From assembly GCA_028376655.1 (NCBI GenBank), contig JAONAZ010000005.1:1-60876 (forward strand): DNA of 60,876 nucleotides. The letters are read 5' to 3'. Source of the stretch: Acidimicrobiia bacterium (GTDB taxonomy: Bacteria; Actinomycetota; Acidimicrobiia; Actinomarinales; Actinomarinaceae). This document shows, in pieces, positions 1-8,599 of the stretch. Positions within the stretch are counted from its first letter, which is position 1; every line of letters begins with the position of its first letter. A program made the position numbers and the translations under genes. Under the pieces are notes generated by a model, which was not told where the DNA came from, made no database searches, and saw only the letters and a list, made by a program, of their open reading frames with translations.

Positions 1-531
1 AATGTTCAAGCTAAACTCGAACATGCAATTTATAGACAATACCAAGATGTGTTTAATGCTTTACTGAACTACGAAGTTTTAATTATTCCAGGAAACGTAG
101 ATTCAGAAAAAATAATCAAAGAGACTATGACAAGTAATGTAAATTATATCGATGGCAAAGTTATCAGCTACAAGCACTTTAAAATAGGTTTTGCTGGAGG
201 AGGAGTACCCACACCAATTAATGCTCGTGGGGAGATATCAGAAGAAGCATTTTCTTTAAAGTTGAAACAATTAGGTGAAGTCGACATCATATGCACTCAT
301 GCACCCCCATACGTAAAGGAATTAATCACAGATGTGATAACTAATAAAAAAGAACAAGGGTGGGAAAGTTTAAAAGATTATATATTAGAGAATAAGCCTA
401 AATATTCTTTATTTGGAGATGTCCATCAGCCACAAGCATCTAACTGGAGATTAGGAAATACTGAATGTATTAACGTAGGCTATTTTCGTGCAAATAGTAA
501 TTATTTAGAATTATCATCCTTGGTATCATGA
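1..531 (+). CDS. Metallophosphoesterase-like protein, 5'-truncated by window start
   Basis: Frame 1 is open from base 1 (NVQAKLEHAIYRQYQDVFNALL...), so the listed GTG at 49 is probably internal; IIPGNVDSE, CTHAPPY and FGDVHQP resemble calcineurin-like phosphoesterase motifs. Confidence 0.6.
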   Translation, partial: NVQAKLEHAIYRQYQDVFNALLNYEVLIIPGNVDSEKIIKETMTSNVNYIDGKVISYKHFKIGFAGGGVPTPINARGEISEEAFSLKLKQLGEVDIICTHAPPYVKELITDVITNKKEQGWESLKDYILENKPKYSLFGDVHQPQASNWRLGNTECINVGYFRANSNYLELSSLVS

Positions 532-1436
532 ACATCTTATCATTTGATGTCGGCGGAACATCTATCAAATATGGGATTGTGAACGAATACTCTGAAATTT
601 CAATGAAGGGCAGTATCAAGACACCAGATAATGAAAATAGTTTTTTAGAAGTAATTAATTCAATCATCAATAAATGTGATTCAAAACTTAATAAAATATC
701 AATTGCTATGCCTGGTTTTGTAGATAAAAAAAATGCAATATATTTGTATGGAACAAATATAAAGTATAAAATTGACTTCAACAAAATTAAAGATTTCAAT
801 TATTCAGATTTCATAATTGATAATGATGGTAACGTTGCTGCCTATGCAGAATATCAACTTAACTACAAAGATAAAGTTAAGAATCTAATAATGCTTACTT
901 TTGGTACTGGCATTGGTGGAGGAATAATTAATGATGGAAATCTTGTGAGGGGGAATAGTAACGCAGGCGAGTTAGGTCATATATTAATTTCAGAAAAGAC
1001 TGAAATTGTATGTAATTGCGGTAAGAAGGGATGTCTAGAATCTATTGTCTCAGCAAGATCATGGACAGAACGATGTAAGGATTTATCACATGAAGAACCA
1101 GATTCAGAATTAGCAATATCGTTTAGTGAAAAAAAAGTAGGTTCGATTTTATTTAACCAAAATATTAATTTAACCAAAAAGCAAATTGCTGTGAAAGATG
1201 AGATTATTACTTATATATCCAGAGGGTTGGTATCCATTTATGAAATTTTTAATAATGAATTGTTCATACTTGGTGGAAGCATGTCTAAAGAACCTTACGA
1301 TTTAGTAAAGCTAATTAAACATAATATTGACAAAAACTTTGAATTCATAGGTAGAGAATTCCCGGATATAAAAATTAGCAACTTTCAGTCTGATTCAGGG
1401 CTTATCGGTGCTGCCCTGTTAGCCCAGCATGAATAA
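528..1436 (+). CDS. ROK family sugar kinase (glucokinase-like)
   Basis: N-terminal DVGGTSIKYGIV, FGTGIGGGII, and ROK zinc motif CNCGKKGCLE. Confidence 0.85.
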   Translation: MNILSFDVGGTSIKYGIVNEYSEISMKGSIKTPDNENSFLEVINSIINKCDSKLNKISIAMPGFVDKKNAIYLYGTNIKYKIDFNKIKDFNYSDFIIDNDGNVAAYAEYQLNYKDKVKNLIMLTFGTGIGGGIINDGNLVRGNSNAGELGHILISEKTEIVCNCGKKGCLESIVSARSWTERCKDLSHEEPDSELAISFSEKKVGSILFNQNINLTKKQIAVKDEIITYISRGLVSIYEIFNNELFILGGSMSKEPYDLVKLIKHNIDKNFEFIGREFPDIKISNFQSDSGLIGAALLAQHE

Positions 1437-2112
1437 AGAACTTTCTATATTATTACCCGGCAGTTTTTTTGAAGAGGGCTATCAGAGCAAGCTTGAATTA
1501 CTTTCAGAAAAAAATTTTGACTGTGTATATCTTTTTGATCACACAGTAAACCCTTCAGATGGTCGTAAGGCTATGTACGAAATTAAAAAAGCGATTTCAT
1601 TAATTCAAAACAATAGTCATTATTCATTTGATTTAGGCCTATGTGTTTTAAATGTAAATAGAAGAAAGCTTGACTTGCTTTTTACAAAATATATTAATCC
1701 TATGTTGGAAATTGAAAAATTTAGACTTGGCCTCGGTACTGGCGACAATAGGTATGAAAAAAAGATTAAAGAATTTTCGCACGACCTCGATTCAATGATT
1801 TCTGATCTAGTAGATCAGTATAAATTTTCACATAAAGGCAGAAATTTATTCATTGGAGGAACCTCGCAAAAAAAGATTGACTTAGTTAAAAAATATTCAA
1901 TCGGGGTTAATCAATGGTTTGGTGATGAAAAGAAATTGCAATCACTCATTGATAATATCAGTAATAAAAAATCCTTTTTAGGTAGGTTTAGTCATTGTCA
2001 AAAAACTGATATTTCTTATTCAGATTTGTCTTCAAATATTGAAAAGATTTTTGTATTAAAAGATTCAGATATTGAAGAATTTTATTCCCAAGTAGATAAA
2101 ATTCTCTTATGA
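1429..2112 (+). CDS. Luciferase-like (LLM) oxidoreductase-like protein, short
   Basis: CVYLFDHT..., LGLCVLNVNRRK, RLGLGTGDNRYE resemble LLM flavin/F420 TIM-barrel proteins; unusually short (227 aa). Confidence 0.45.
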   Translation: MNKELSILLPGSFFEEGYQSKLELLSEKNFDCVYLFDHTVNPSDGRKAMYEIKKAISLIQNNSHYSFDLGLCVLNVNRRKLDLLFTKYINPMLEIEKFRLGLGTGDNRYEKKIKEFSHDLDSMISDLVDQYKFSHKGRNLFIGGTSQKKIDLVKKYSIGVNQWFGDEKKLQSLIDNISNKKSFLGRFSHCQKTDISYSDLSSNIEKIFVLKDSDIEEFYSQVDKILL

Positions 2113-3284
2113 GTAATTTTTCTAATAATTTAGTTAATAATTTTCCCGAGTATTTATTTAATAAAATTAATACTCAAAAACTTGAAGCAAGAAAAGATGG
2201 AAGAGATGTAATTGATCTTGGTTATGGAAATCCTGATATTCCCACAAATCCATTGGTCGTGGATAAGTTAATTGAATCAGCTAGAAACAAAAAAAATCAT
2301 AAATATTCAGTTTCTAAAGGAATAGTTGGTTTACGAAGTGCCATGAAAGAGAGGTATAAAAGAATTTATGATATTGACCTAGATGAAGATAAAAATATTG
2401 TAAACACTATAGGTAGCAAGGAGGGCCTAACTCATCTATTGATGTCCGTGTTAGATAGTGGAGATAAAATAGTGGTCCCTGACCCAAGCTATCCAATACA
2501 CCACTTTGCTCCGTTAATAGCTGGCGGCATTCCTATTAAAATTAAATGTTTAGATACAAACCAGTTTTTAGATGACTTGATAGAAATTTTGAAAACTACA
2601 AAAATAAAAGTTGTATTAATCTCTTTTCCTCATAACCCAACTACATTAACCGTTACACAAGATTTCTATGACAGGTTAGTCTTGCTTGCTAAAGCACACA
2701 ATTTTCTAATTATAAATGACTTTGCTTATTCTGATGTTTTCTTTAAGGACCAAAGACCTCCATCACTTTTATATTCAGATAGAGAGTTAACACATTCGGT
2801 TGAATTGTACTCACTTACGAAAGGATACTCTATGGCAGGGTGGAGAGTTGGATTCGCACTTGGAAATAAGGAGGCTATACAGGCCCTAACTAAACTAAAG
2901 TCATATATAGATTATGGAACTTTTCAACCAATTCAAATAGCATCTACAGTTGCTATCAACGATCTAGATTCTTACCCGCAAGAAGTATCCGAAATCTACA
3001 AAGAGAGAAGACTTTTAGTAGTTGAAAATCTTAAAAATTTTGGATTCAATATTTTTGATTCAGATGCAACAATGTTTGTTTGGGCTAAGATTCCAGAATT
3101 TTATAAAAAAAAATCAATGGATTTTTCATTAGAAATATTAAAAAATTCAAATGTAGCAATATCTCCCGGGGTTGGTTTCGGAAATCATGGTGAGGGATTT
3201 ATAAGAATTGCACTAGTAGAAAATAAACAAAGAATTAGACAAGCTATGAAAAACATGCAAAGTTATTTTGATGATAGTATGTAA
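2109..3284 (+). CDS. Class I/II PLP-dependent aminotransferase
   Basis: GYGNPDIPTNP, VPDPSYPIH, SFPHNPTT, SLTKGYSMAGWRVGFALG (PLP lysine region). Confidence 0.88.
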   Translation: MSNFSNNLVNNFPEYLFNKINTQKLEARKDGRDVIDLGYGNPDIPTNPLVVDKLIESARNKKNHKYSVSKGIVGLRSAMKERYKRIYDIDLDEDKNIVNTIGSKEGLTHLLMSVLDSGDKIVVPDPSYPIHHFAPLIAGGIPIKIKCLDTNQFLDDLIEILKTTKIKVVLISFPHNPTTLTVTQDFYDRLVLLAKAHNFLIINDFAYSDVFFKDQRPPSLLYSDRELTHSVELYSLTKGYSMAGWRVGFALGNKEAIQALTKLKSYIDYGTFQPIQIASTVAINDLDSYPQEVSEIYKERRLLVVENLKNFGFNIFDSDATMFVWAKIPEFYKKKSMDFSLEILKNSNVAISPGVGFGNHGEGFIRIALVENKQRIRQAMKNMQSYFDDSM

Positions 3285-3286
3285 CG

Positions 3287-4312
3287 ATGATTGATTTACG
3301 TTCAGATACTGTGACAAAACCGTCAAAAGAAATGCTGCAAAAAGTTTTAGAGGCAGAAGTTGGAGATGATGAGTATAAAGAAGACCCAACAGTAAACAGT
3401 CTTGAAGAATATTGCTCAGAATTAATGGGTTTCGAAGATGGATTATTTGTATCTTCAGGATTAATGGGAAATCAAATTTCATTATTAATTCATACCAATC
3501 CTGGTGAAGAAGTTATAACTACAAAAGATTCACATATTAAAAACTATGAACATGGCGCAGCAGCTTTTTTATCACGAACACAATTTAGAGATATCAAAAG
3601 TACTGATGGAGTATATGACAACGAAAGTCTGATGGAGACAATACAAGAATCCAAAATTAATAAACCGTTAATAAAAGTTCTAGCTACTGAAAATACCCAC
3701 CTTGCCTCTGGTGGTAGCGTAATCCCGTATGAACACATTAAGGCTTTATCTGAAATTTCTAACTCTAATGGTCTGAAGCTCCATGTTGATGGTGCAAGAA
3801 TCTGGCATGCAATTCTTACGGAACCAAATTCAGTTAAATATGGTAATTATTGTGACAGTTTAACATTCTGCTTCTCTAAAGGTTTAGGTGCACCAATTGG
3901 TTCAATGCTTTTAGGGAACAAAAAATTTATTAGTGAAGCTAGAGAGTTTAGAAAAAAGCTTGGTGGGGGAATGAGACAAGTAGGTATTATTGCTTCAGCG
4001 GCAAGATTTGCAATTGATAACAGAAATAATCTAATTAAAGACCATGAGTTAGCTTCTCTTGTAAATAATTCAATCGACAAGGAAAATAGGTCTTTTCATA
4101 CGGTTACTTATAAAGACACAAATATGATATTTTTTAGATTTGATACTCCAAGCAATGCAGAAATTTTCAGAAAAAAACTAGAAGATAAAAATATTATCTC
4201 TGGGTACATTAAAAAAGATGTTATCAGACTGGTATTCCATCAAGACGTAGAGAGCCATCAGGTAAATAATATAATTGAAGCGATCGACTATTCTTCTTCA
4301 CTAGACATTTGA
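3287..4312 (+). CDS. ltaE: Low-specificity L-threonine aldolase
   Basis: MIDLRSDTVTKPSKEM, EVGDDEYKEDPTVNSLE, HVDGARIWHA, SFCFSKGLGAPIGSMLLG. Confidence 0.88.
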   Translation: MIDLRSDTVTKPSKEMLQKVLEAEVGDDEYKEDPTVNSLEEYCSELMGFEDGLFVSSGLMGNQISLLIHTNPGEEVITTKDSHIKNYEHGAAAFLSRTQFRDIKSTDGVYDNESLMETIQESKINKPLIKVLATENTHLASGGSVIPYEHIKALSEISNSNGLKLHVDGARIWHAILTEPNSVKYGNYCDSLTFCFSKGLGAPIGSMLLGNKKFISEAREFRKKLGGGMRQVGIIASAARFAIDNRNNLIKDHELASLVNNSIDKENRSFHTVTYKDTNMIFFRFDTPSNAEIFRKKLEDKNIISGYIKKDVIRLVFHQDVESHQVNNIIEAIDYSSSLDI

Positions 4313-4518
4313 TTCCACTCAGTTATAGATTTTTCAGATAAATTAACCAATACAAAAACCCCACCCAGAGCAACAGAATTAGAGATAAGAATATTTAATA
4401 GTACATCTGTTAAACAATTAGAAATACAGAAGGCATTGCCAAGAACATACCCAATATAGCTTGCAAAGAAAGAAGTTAAGAGATAAACAATTATTTTAGA
4501 TTTGTTGCTAAATTTCAT
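4288..4518 (-). CDS. Small membrane protein, unknown function
   Basis: 76-aa ORF with two predicted hydrophobic segments; overlaps end of ltaE on the other strand by 25 bp. Confidence 0.5.
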   Translation of the reverse strand: MKFSNKSKIIVYLLTSFFASYIGYVLGNAFCISNCLTDVLLNILISNSVALGGVFVLVNLSEKSITEWNQMSSEEE

Positions 4519-4541
4519 AAGGATATTAAGTTTAGCTTAAT

Positions 4542-4766
4542 ATGGTTATTGTTAATCCCTGGATAACGTTATCAAGTTTCGTGTACTTTATAGTTGCGGG
4601 TTTTGGTGCTTTTCTTTTCAGTAGATTTATTGTTGAAAAATATTTAGAAATTTTTAAATCTAAGTTTTTTAAATTCCTTGAACCAGTGGTTGGTATTTCT
4701 AGTTTTTCTATTTTTTTTGGAGGAGCTTTAACTTTGTTATATTATCTATTAATAATGTCTCAATAA
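4542..4766 (+). CDS. Small membrane protein, unknown function
   Basis: 74-aa ORF with two hydrophobic segments, fills the gap between flanking genes. Confidence 0.5.
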   Translation: MVIVNPWITLSSFVYFIVAGFGAFLFSRFIVEKYLEIFKSKFFKFLEPVVGISSFSIFFGGALTLLYYLLIMSQ

Positions 4767-5308
4767 GAATGGGATACTAAAACTCCATCTTTAATTTCTT
4801 GTATTCCACAATGATTAGGTTTATCTTCATTAAAAACATTAGATTTAGTTTTATAATATGTAAAGGCTCTAATAGTGTCCTGATGAGAAACAAATAATGT
4901 ATTTTTAGAGTTTTCGTGAATTTCATTTACTCTATTAAATACACTTTTTAAATTTTCGTAAGTATTTGATATCTCGAGCGGATTATTTAAGTATGTTTCA
5001 TAGTCATTAGTTTTTGTAAACTCATTAAAAGTTGTACCCATCCAACCTATTACTCCGCTCCATTCATACAAGTTGTATGAAATTTCAATGTTAACATTTA
5101 ATGACTCTCTCACATAACTGGAGGTTTCCCTAGCTCTCAAAACAGGGGAGGAAACAATTTTTTCTATTTCAAAGTTATTTCGTATAAATTCTCCAGCACC
5201 TTTAGCTTGGTTAACTCCCTTTAAACTTAAACGATATCCAGGGACATCACCGTACATGATATTTTTGATATTATTGACCTCGCCATGTCTTAAAAATAAA
5301 TTACTCAT
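4760..5308 (-). CDS. Histidine phosphatase family protein
   Basis: N-terminal LFLRHGEVNN (RHG motif), SSPVLRARETS, FVSHQDTIRA. Confidence 0.8.
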   Translation of the reverse strand: MSNLFLRHGEVNNIKNIMYGDVPGYRLSLKGVNQAKGAGEFIRNNFEIEKIVSSPVLRARETSSYVRESLNVNIEISYNLYEWSGVIGWMGTTFNEFTKTNDYETYLNNPLEISNTYENLKSVFNRVNEIHENSKNTLFVSHQDTIRAFTYYKTKSNVFNEDKPNHCGIQEIKDGVLVSHSY

Positions 5309-5346
5309 AATTACAGGGTAGTTTCAATTTATATTAAAATTAAACT

Positions 5347-5697
5347 ATGGCATTAAACAAAAAAGAAGAAGAAATATTAAAAGAGATAGAACTGGAGCTA
5401 TCAAAAGAAGATCCAGATTTAGCTAAAACCGTAAAGGCCTCAACTCTTTCAAATTTTTCAAGAACAAGATCTACATTTTCTTTTGTAACATTTATTGTAG
5501 GACTACTCACCATGCTTGGAAGCTACATAGTCCTCCCACTTGTCGCTACAGCCGGCTTTGCCTTAATGGCAGTATCTGGATATGTTTTTGTGAGGAATAC
5601 TAAAGCACTTCTTAAAGCTGAGAATATAAATGAATGGAATTTTAAACAGGTTTATTCTTTAATAAGAAATAAAGATACCTCTAGACAAACTAAATAG
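5347..5697 (+). CDS. DUF3040-like actinobacterial membrane protein
   Basis: MALNKKEEEILKEIELELSKEDPDLA plus two TM segments, the layout of DUF3040 proteins. Confidence 0.65.
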   Translation: MALNKKEEEILKEIELELSKEDPDLAKTVKASTLSNFSRTRSTFSFVTFIVGLLTMLGSYIVLPLVATAGFALMAVSGYVFVRNTKALLKAENINEWNFKQVYSLIRNKDTSRQTK

Positions 5698-5740
5698 ATT
5701 TAATTAAATTTAACATACATCACTATTTAGGAGTAAGGTT

Positions 5741-6232
5741 TTGAAAAGAGATGCTTTTACATCAAAGCAAGCAAGTTATTTAACTGGATGTACTTCGCAT
5801 CAGTTAAGATACTGGGACAAAGTTAAACTTGTGTCTCCAAGTATTCAGTCTTCGAAAGGTAAACCCGGAGTTCCAAAACTTTACTCTTTTCGAGACATAG
5901 TTTCCTTAAGGGTAGTCAAAACATTATTAGATAATGGGATGAGTATCCAGAGAGTTAGACGAGCTTGGAAGTATTTAACAAAAAATGGAAATCTTGCTTC
6001 AGAACTTTCAGAAGTAAAACTAGTTTCTGATGGTAAGACTATATATTCAGTTGAAGAAGAACAAGTTTTTGATGCACTTAAGTCAGGACAGCTTGCATTT
6101 TTCGAAACAATTGATGATGTAGCAAAAGAAGTTAAAGAAGATGTATCAAAATTTGAACTTGATAAAGAAAGATTTTTGAACTTACTAACTAAAGTAGAAG
6201 AAGATGTCATTAATCAAGAAATGCAAGCTTAA
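5741..6232 (+). CDS. MerR family transcriptional regulator
   Basis: TSKQASYLTGCTSHQLRYWDKVKLVSPS...YSFRDIVSLRVVKTLLDNGMSIQRVRRAW, MerR-type HTH; preceded by AGGAG. Confidence 0.85.
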   Translation: MKRDAFTSKQASYLTGCTSHQLRYWDKVKLVSPSIQSSKGKPGVPKLYSFRDIVSLRVVKTLLDNGMSIQRVRRAWKYLTKNGNLASELSEVKLVSDGKTIYSVEEEQVFDALKSGQLAFFETIDDVAKEVKEDVSKFELDKERFLNLLTKVEEDVINQEMQA

Positions 6233-6252
6233 CTTAATTAAAGCTATCCAGC

Positions 6253-6765
6253 GTGGGTAATATAAATACTCACAAGACCTTAATATTAAATTCTACCTTC
6301 CAGCCGCTTTCTCTAGCAACACCACAACGCGCTCTAGCACTTTTATTTAGTAGAAAAATAAATGTACTAAAAGAATCAAATATAAATTTACGATCTGTTG
6401 AACAATCTTTCTTTATACCTAAAGTTGCGGCCCTAACTTATTATGTAAAAGCTCCATACGCAAGGAGAGTGGCTCTAAACAGAGAAAATATTTTTATAAG
6501 AGATTCTTATATTTGCCAATATTGTGGCGTCGATGCAGAGTCAATAGACCACATAGTACCTAAATCTAAGGGCGGCTTACACGATTGGAGTAATGTGGTT
6601 GCATGTTGTAAGAAATGTAATCTTTTAAAAGCTGACAAGCAATTAAGTAAAACTATTTTAAATCTTCAAAAAAATCCTACTGTTCCAGAGGGAAACTTCT
6701 GGATCAAAACAATAATTGGAAACAATCCAGACCCTGACTGGAAAGAGTATTTAATACTCACATAA
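6253..6765 (+). CDS. HNH endonuclease family protein
   Basis: LILNSTFQPLSLATPQRALALLFSRKINVL; CQYCG...IDHIVPKSKGGLHDWSNVVACCKKCN HNH motif. Confidence 0.88.
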   Translation: MGNINTHKTLILNSTFQPLSLATPQRALALLFSRKINVLKESNINLRSVEQSFFIPKVAALTYYVKAPYARRVALNRENIFIRDSYICQYCGVDAESIDHIVPKSKGGLHDWSNVVACCKKCNLLKADKQLSKTILNLQKNPTVPEGNFWIKTIIGNNPDPDWKEYLILT

Positions 6766-6779
6766 ATTTTTTTCTGTTT

Positions 6780-6829
6780 TGTGTTGCGTGATGTCACAAA
6801 GTGTCATATAATGTCATAGAGTGGTTCAA
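6780..6829 (+). promoter_or_regulatory. MraZ-type operator: five 10-bp direct repeats with in-phase TG
   Basis: TGTGTTGCGT / GATGTCACAA / AGTGTCATAT / AATGTCATAG / AGTGGTTCAA; three perfect TGTCA at 6792, 6802, 6812. Confidence 0.75.
6784..6812 (+). promoter_or_regulatory. Sigma70-type promoter for mraZ/dcw operon
   Basis: TTGCGT (6784-6789), 17-bp spacer, TATAAT (6807-6812). Confidence 0.7.
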
Positions 6830-6848
6830 GGCACGAAAGGCGGAAAAA

Positions 6849-7274
6849 GTGTTCCTTGGTGAATATAAACATACAATGGATTCGAAGGGTAGAGTAGTTA
6901 TTCCTTCTAAGTTCAGGAAAGAGCTTCAACAGGGCTGTGTAGTTACTAAGGGACTTGATAACTGTTTACAAATTCTTACAAAAAAAAACTGGAATCAAGA
7001 ATCAGAAAAGATGGCCTCTTTGCCTTCCACAGATAAAACATCCAGACAATTAAGAAGAGCTCTATTTTCTGGTGCAGTAGATTCTTCATTAGATTCTGCT
7101 GGAAGAATTCAGATACCTGAAAACCTAAGAGCATACAGTGCTATCAGTGAAAATGATGATGTAACAGTTACAGGATCCGGCCCAGTGATAGAAATTTGGG
7201 CAACTAAAACTTGGAAGAAGATTCAAAGCGATTCTGATAATGCATTTGCAAACATTAACGAAGTGAAAGGATAA
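6849..7274 (+). CDS. mraZ: Transcriptional regulator MraZ (start corrected from 6801)
   Basis: FLGEYKHTMDSKGRVVIPSKFRKEL and DSAGRIQIPENLR (two AbrB-like repeats); GTG at 6849 preceded by AAAGGCGG. The 6801 start lies inside the promoter/operator. Confidence 0.9.
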   Translation: MFLGEYKHTMDSKGRVVIPSKFRKELQQGCVVTKGLDNCLQILTKKNWNQESEKMASLPSTDKTSRQLRRALFSGAVDSSLDSAGRIQIPENLRAYSAISENDDVTVTGSGPVIEIWATKTWKKIQSDSDNAFANINEVKG

Positions 7275-7282
7275 GTTCATAG

Positions 7283-7359
7283 CCAGCTCTCTAGACAACT
7301 AAATTGGAATACCCTTACTCCGCCCAACTTTCCAATTGGTGCCAGTTCTAGAGAGCTGG
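7283..7359 (+). repeat. Nested inverted repeat between mraZ and rsmH
   Basis: CCAGCTCTCTAGA (7283-7295) is perfectly complementary to TCTAGAGAGCTGG (7347-7359); inner AATTGGAA (7302-7309) with TTCCAATT (7330-7337). Confidence 0.9.
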
Positions 7360-7361
7360 GT

Positions 7362-8279
7362 ATGAATACAAACAGGGCAGGGTATTTACCACACAGTGGT
7401 GTAATGGTTGAAGAACTTACTTCAATTGTTGAAGCACTTCCAAAAGGAGTATTCATCGATGCTACATATGGTTATGGCTCACATTTTAAAGTATTAAAAC
7501 AATTTGATAATTTAGAGTTGATTGGTTTTGATAGAGACAATGAAGCAATCGCAGCAAAAAGTGAAAATGACCATGTTATTAAATTAAACTTTTCAGAAAT
7601 ACCAAATTTTCTAACTCAAAATAATTTAAATCGTATTAGTGGGATTTTTTATGATTTTGGCTTGTCTTCACATCAGATTGATTCTTCAGAAAGAGGTTTT
7701 TCATTTCAGCAGAATGCTGATTTAGACATGAGAATGGATAAAGAACATAACTTAACTGCAAAGAAAGTAATAAATGAATATTCCAAAGATGAATTATTAA
7801 ATATTTTTAATAACTTTAGCGAAGAAAAATACGCTTATCAAATTACAAAAAAAATTATTGAACTTCGACCAATCGATACAACTTTAGATTTAGTTAATTT
7901 AATCAAAGATGCACTTCCAAGACAAAATCCAATTTTTACAACAAAAACAATAAGAAAAATATTTCAAGGTTTGAGGATTGAAGTTAATAATGAGTTATCA
8001 GAGATCGAAACTTCACTAAGGGAAATAAAAAATCATTTAGATACAGACGGGGCGATTGTGTGTATTTCATATCATTCTCTAGAAGATAAAATTGTCAAAG
8101 CATTTATGACTGATCTAACAGTTAGTTGTATTTGTGACCCTAAAGCTCCCATATGTATTTGTGCCACTGAACAAGAATTTAGGTACCACAAAAAAAAGAA
8201 ATACACACCAAGCCCTGAAGAAAAATCACTTAATCCAAGATCAAAGTCAGCAATTATGAGATGTGTAATTAAATTATGA
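7362..8279 (+). CDS. rsmH: 16S rRNA (cytosine1402-N4)-methyltransferase RsmH (MraW)
   Basis: YLPHSGVMVEEL, FIDATYGYGSH, GIFYDFGLSSHQIDSSERGFSFQ, DMRMD, SYHSLEDKIVK. Confidence 0.95.
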   Translation: MNTNRAGYLPHSGVMVEELTSIVEALPKGVFIDATYGYGSHFKVLKQFDNLELIGFDRDNEAIAAKSENDHVIKLNFSEIPNFLTQNNLNRISGIFYDFGLSSHQIDSSERGFSFQQNADLDMRMDKEHNLTAKKVINEYSKDELLNIFNNFSEEKYAYQITKKIIELRPIDTTLDLVNLIKDALPRQNPIFTTKTIRKIFQGLRIEVNNELSEIETSLREIKNHLDTDGAIVCISYHSLEDKIVKAFMTDLTVSCICDPKAPICICATEQEFRYHKKKKYTPSPEEKSLNPRSKSAIMRCVIKL

Positions 8280-8599
8280 ATAGAAAATTAATTTTTAGAA
8301 CGATGTTTTTCTCTATATTTTTCTCTGTAATTTTTAACTTATATCTTAATTTAGAGATAAATTCAATCTCATCGGAAATTAATAAAATGAATATCGAAAT
8401 CATAGAATTAGAGAGAGAAAAACAAGCAACCCATGTATTGTTCATCGAAAAATACTCAATTCAAAATATTGACTTACTATCAAAAAATAATTCTTATACA
8501 AGACTTGATATCCAGCAAACAAATAAGAATCTAGTTGCACCGTATAAGTCAAAAGTAGAAATTAATGAAACTACAACAGTTTTAGGATTTAGTAAATGA
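8276..8599 (+). CDS. ftsL: FtsL/DivIC-like septum protein
   Basis: Small protein with one N-terminal TM and coiled coil, located between rsmH and ftsI; identification mostly positional. Confidence 0.65.
   Translation: MNRKLIFRTMFFSIFFSVIFNLYLNLEINSISSEINKMNIEIIELEREKQATHVLFIEKYSIQNIDLLSKNNSYTRLDIQQTNKNLVAPYKSKVEINETTTVLGFSK

Noticed and set aside
470-799. Minus-strand 109-aa hydrophobic ORF opposite the ROK kinase start
   Set aside because: Overlaps two good plus-strand genes; likely an AT-rich shadow ORF.
5881-6210. 109-aa minus-strand Ser-rich ORF inside merR-like gene
   Set aside because: Antisense shadow of a confident CDS; composition typical of a reverse-frame artefact.
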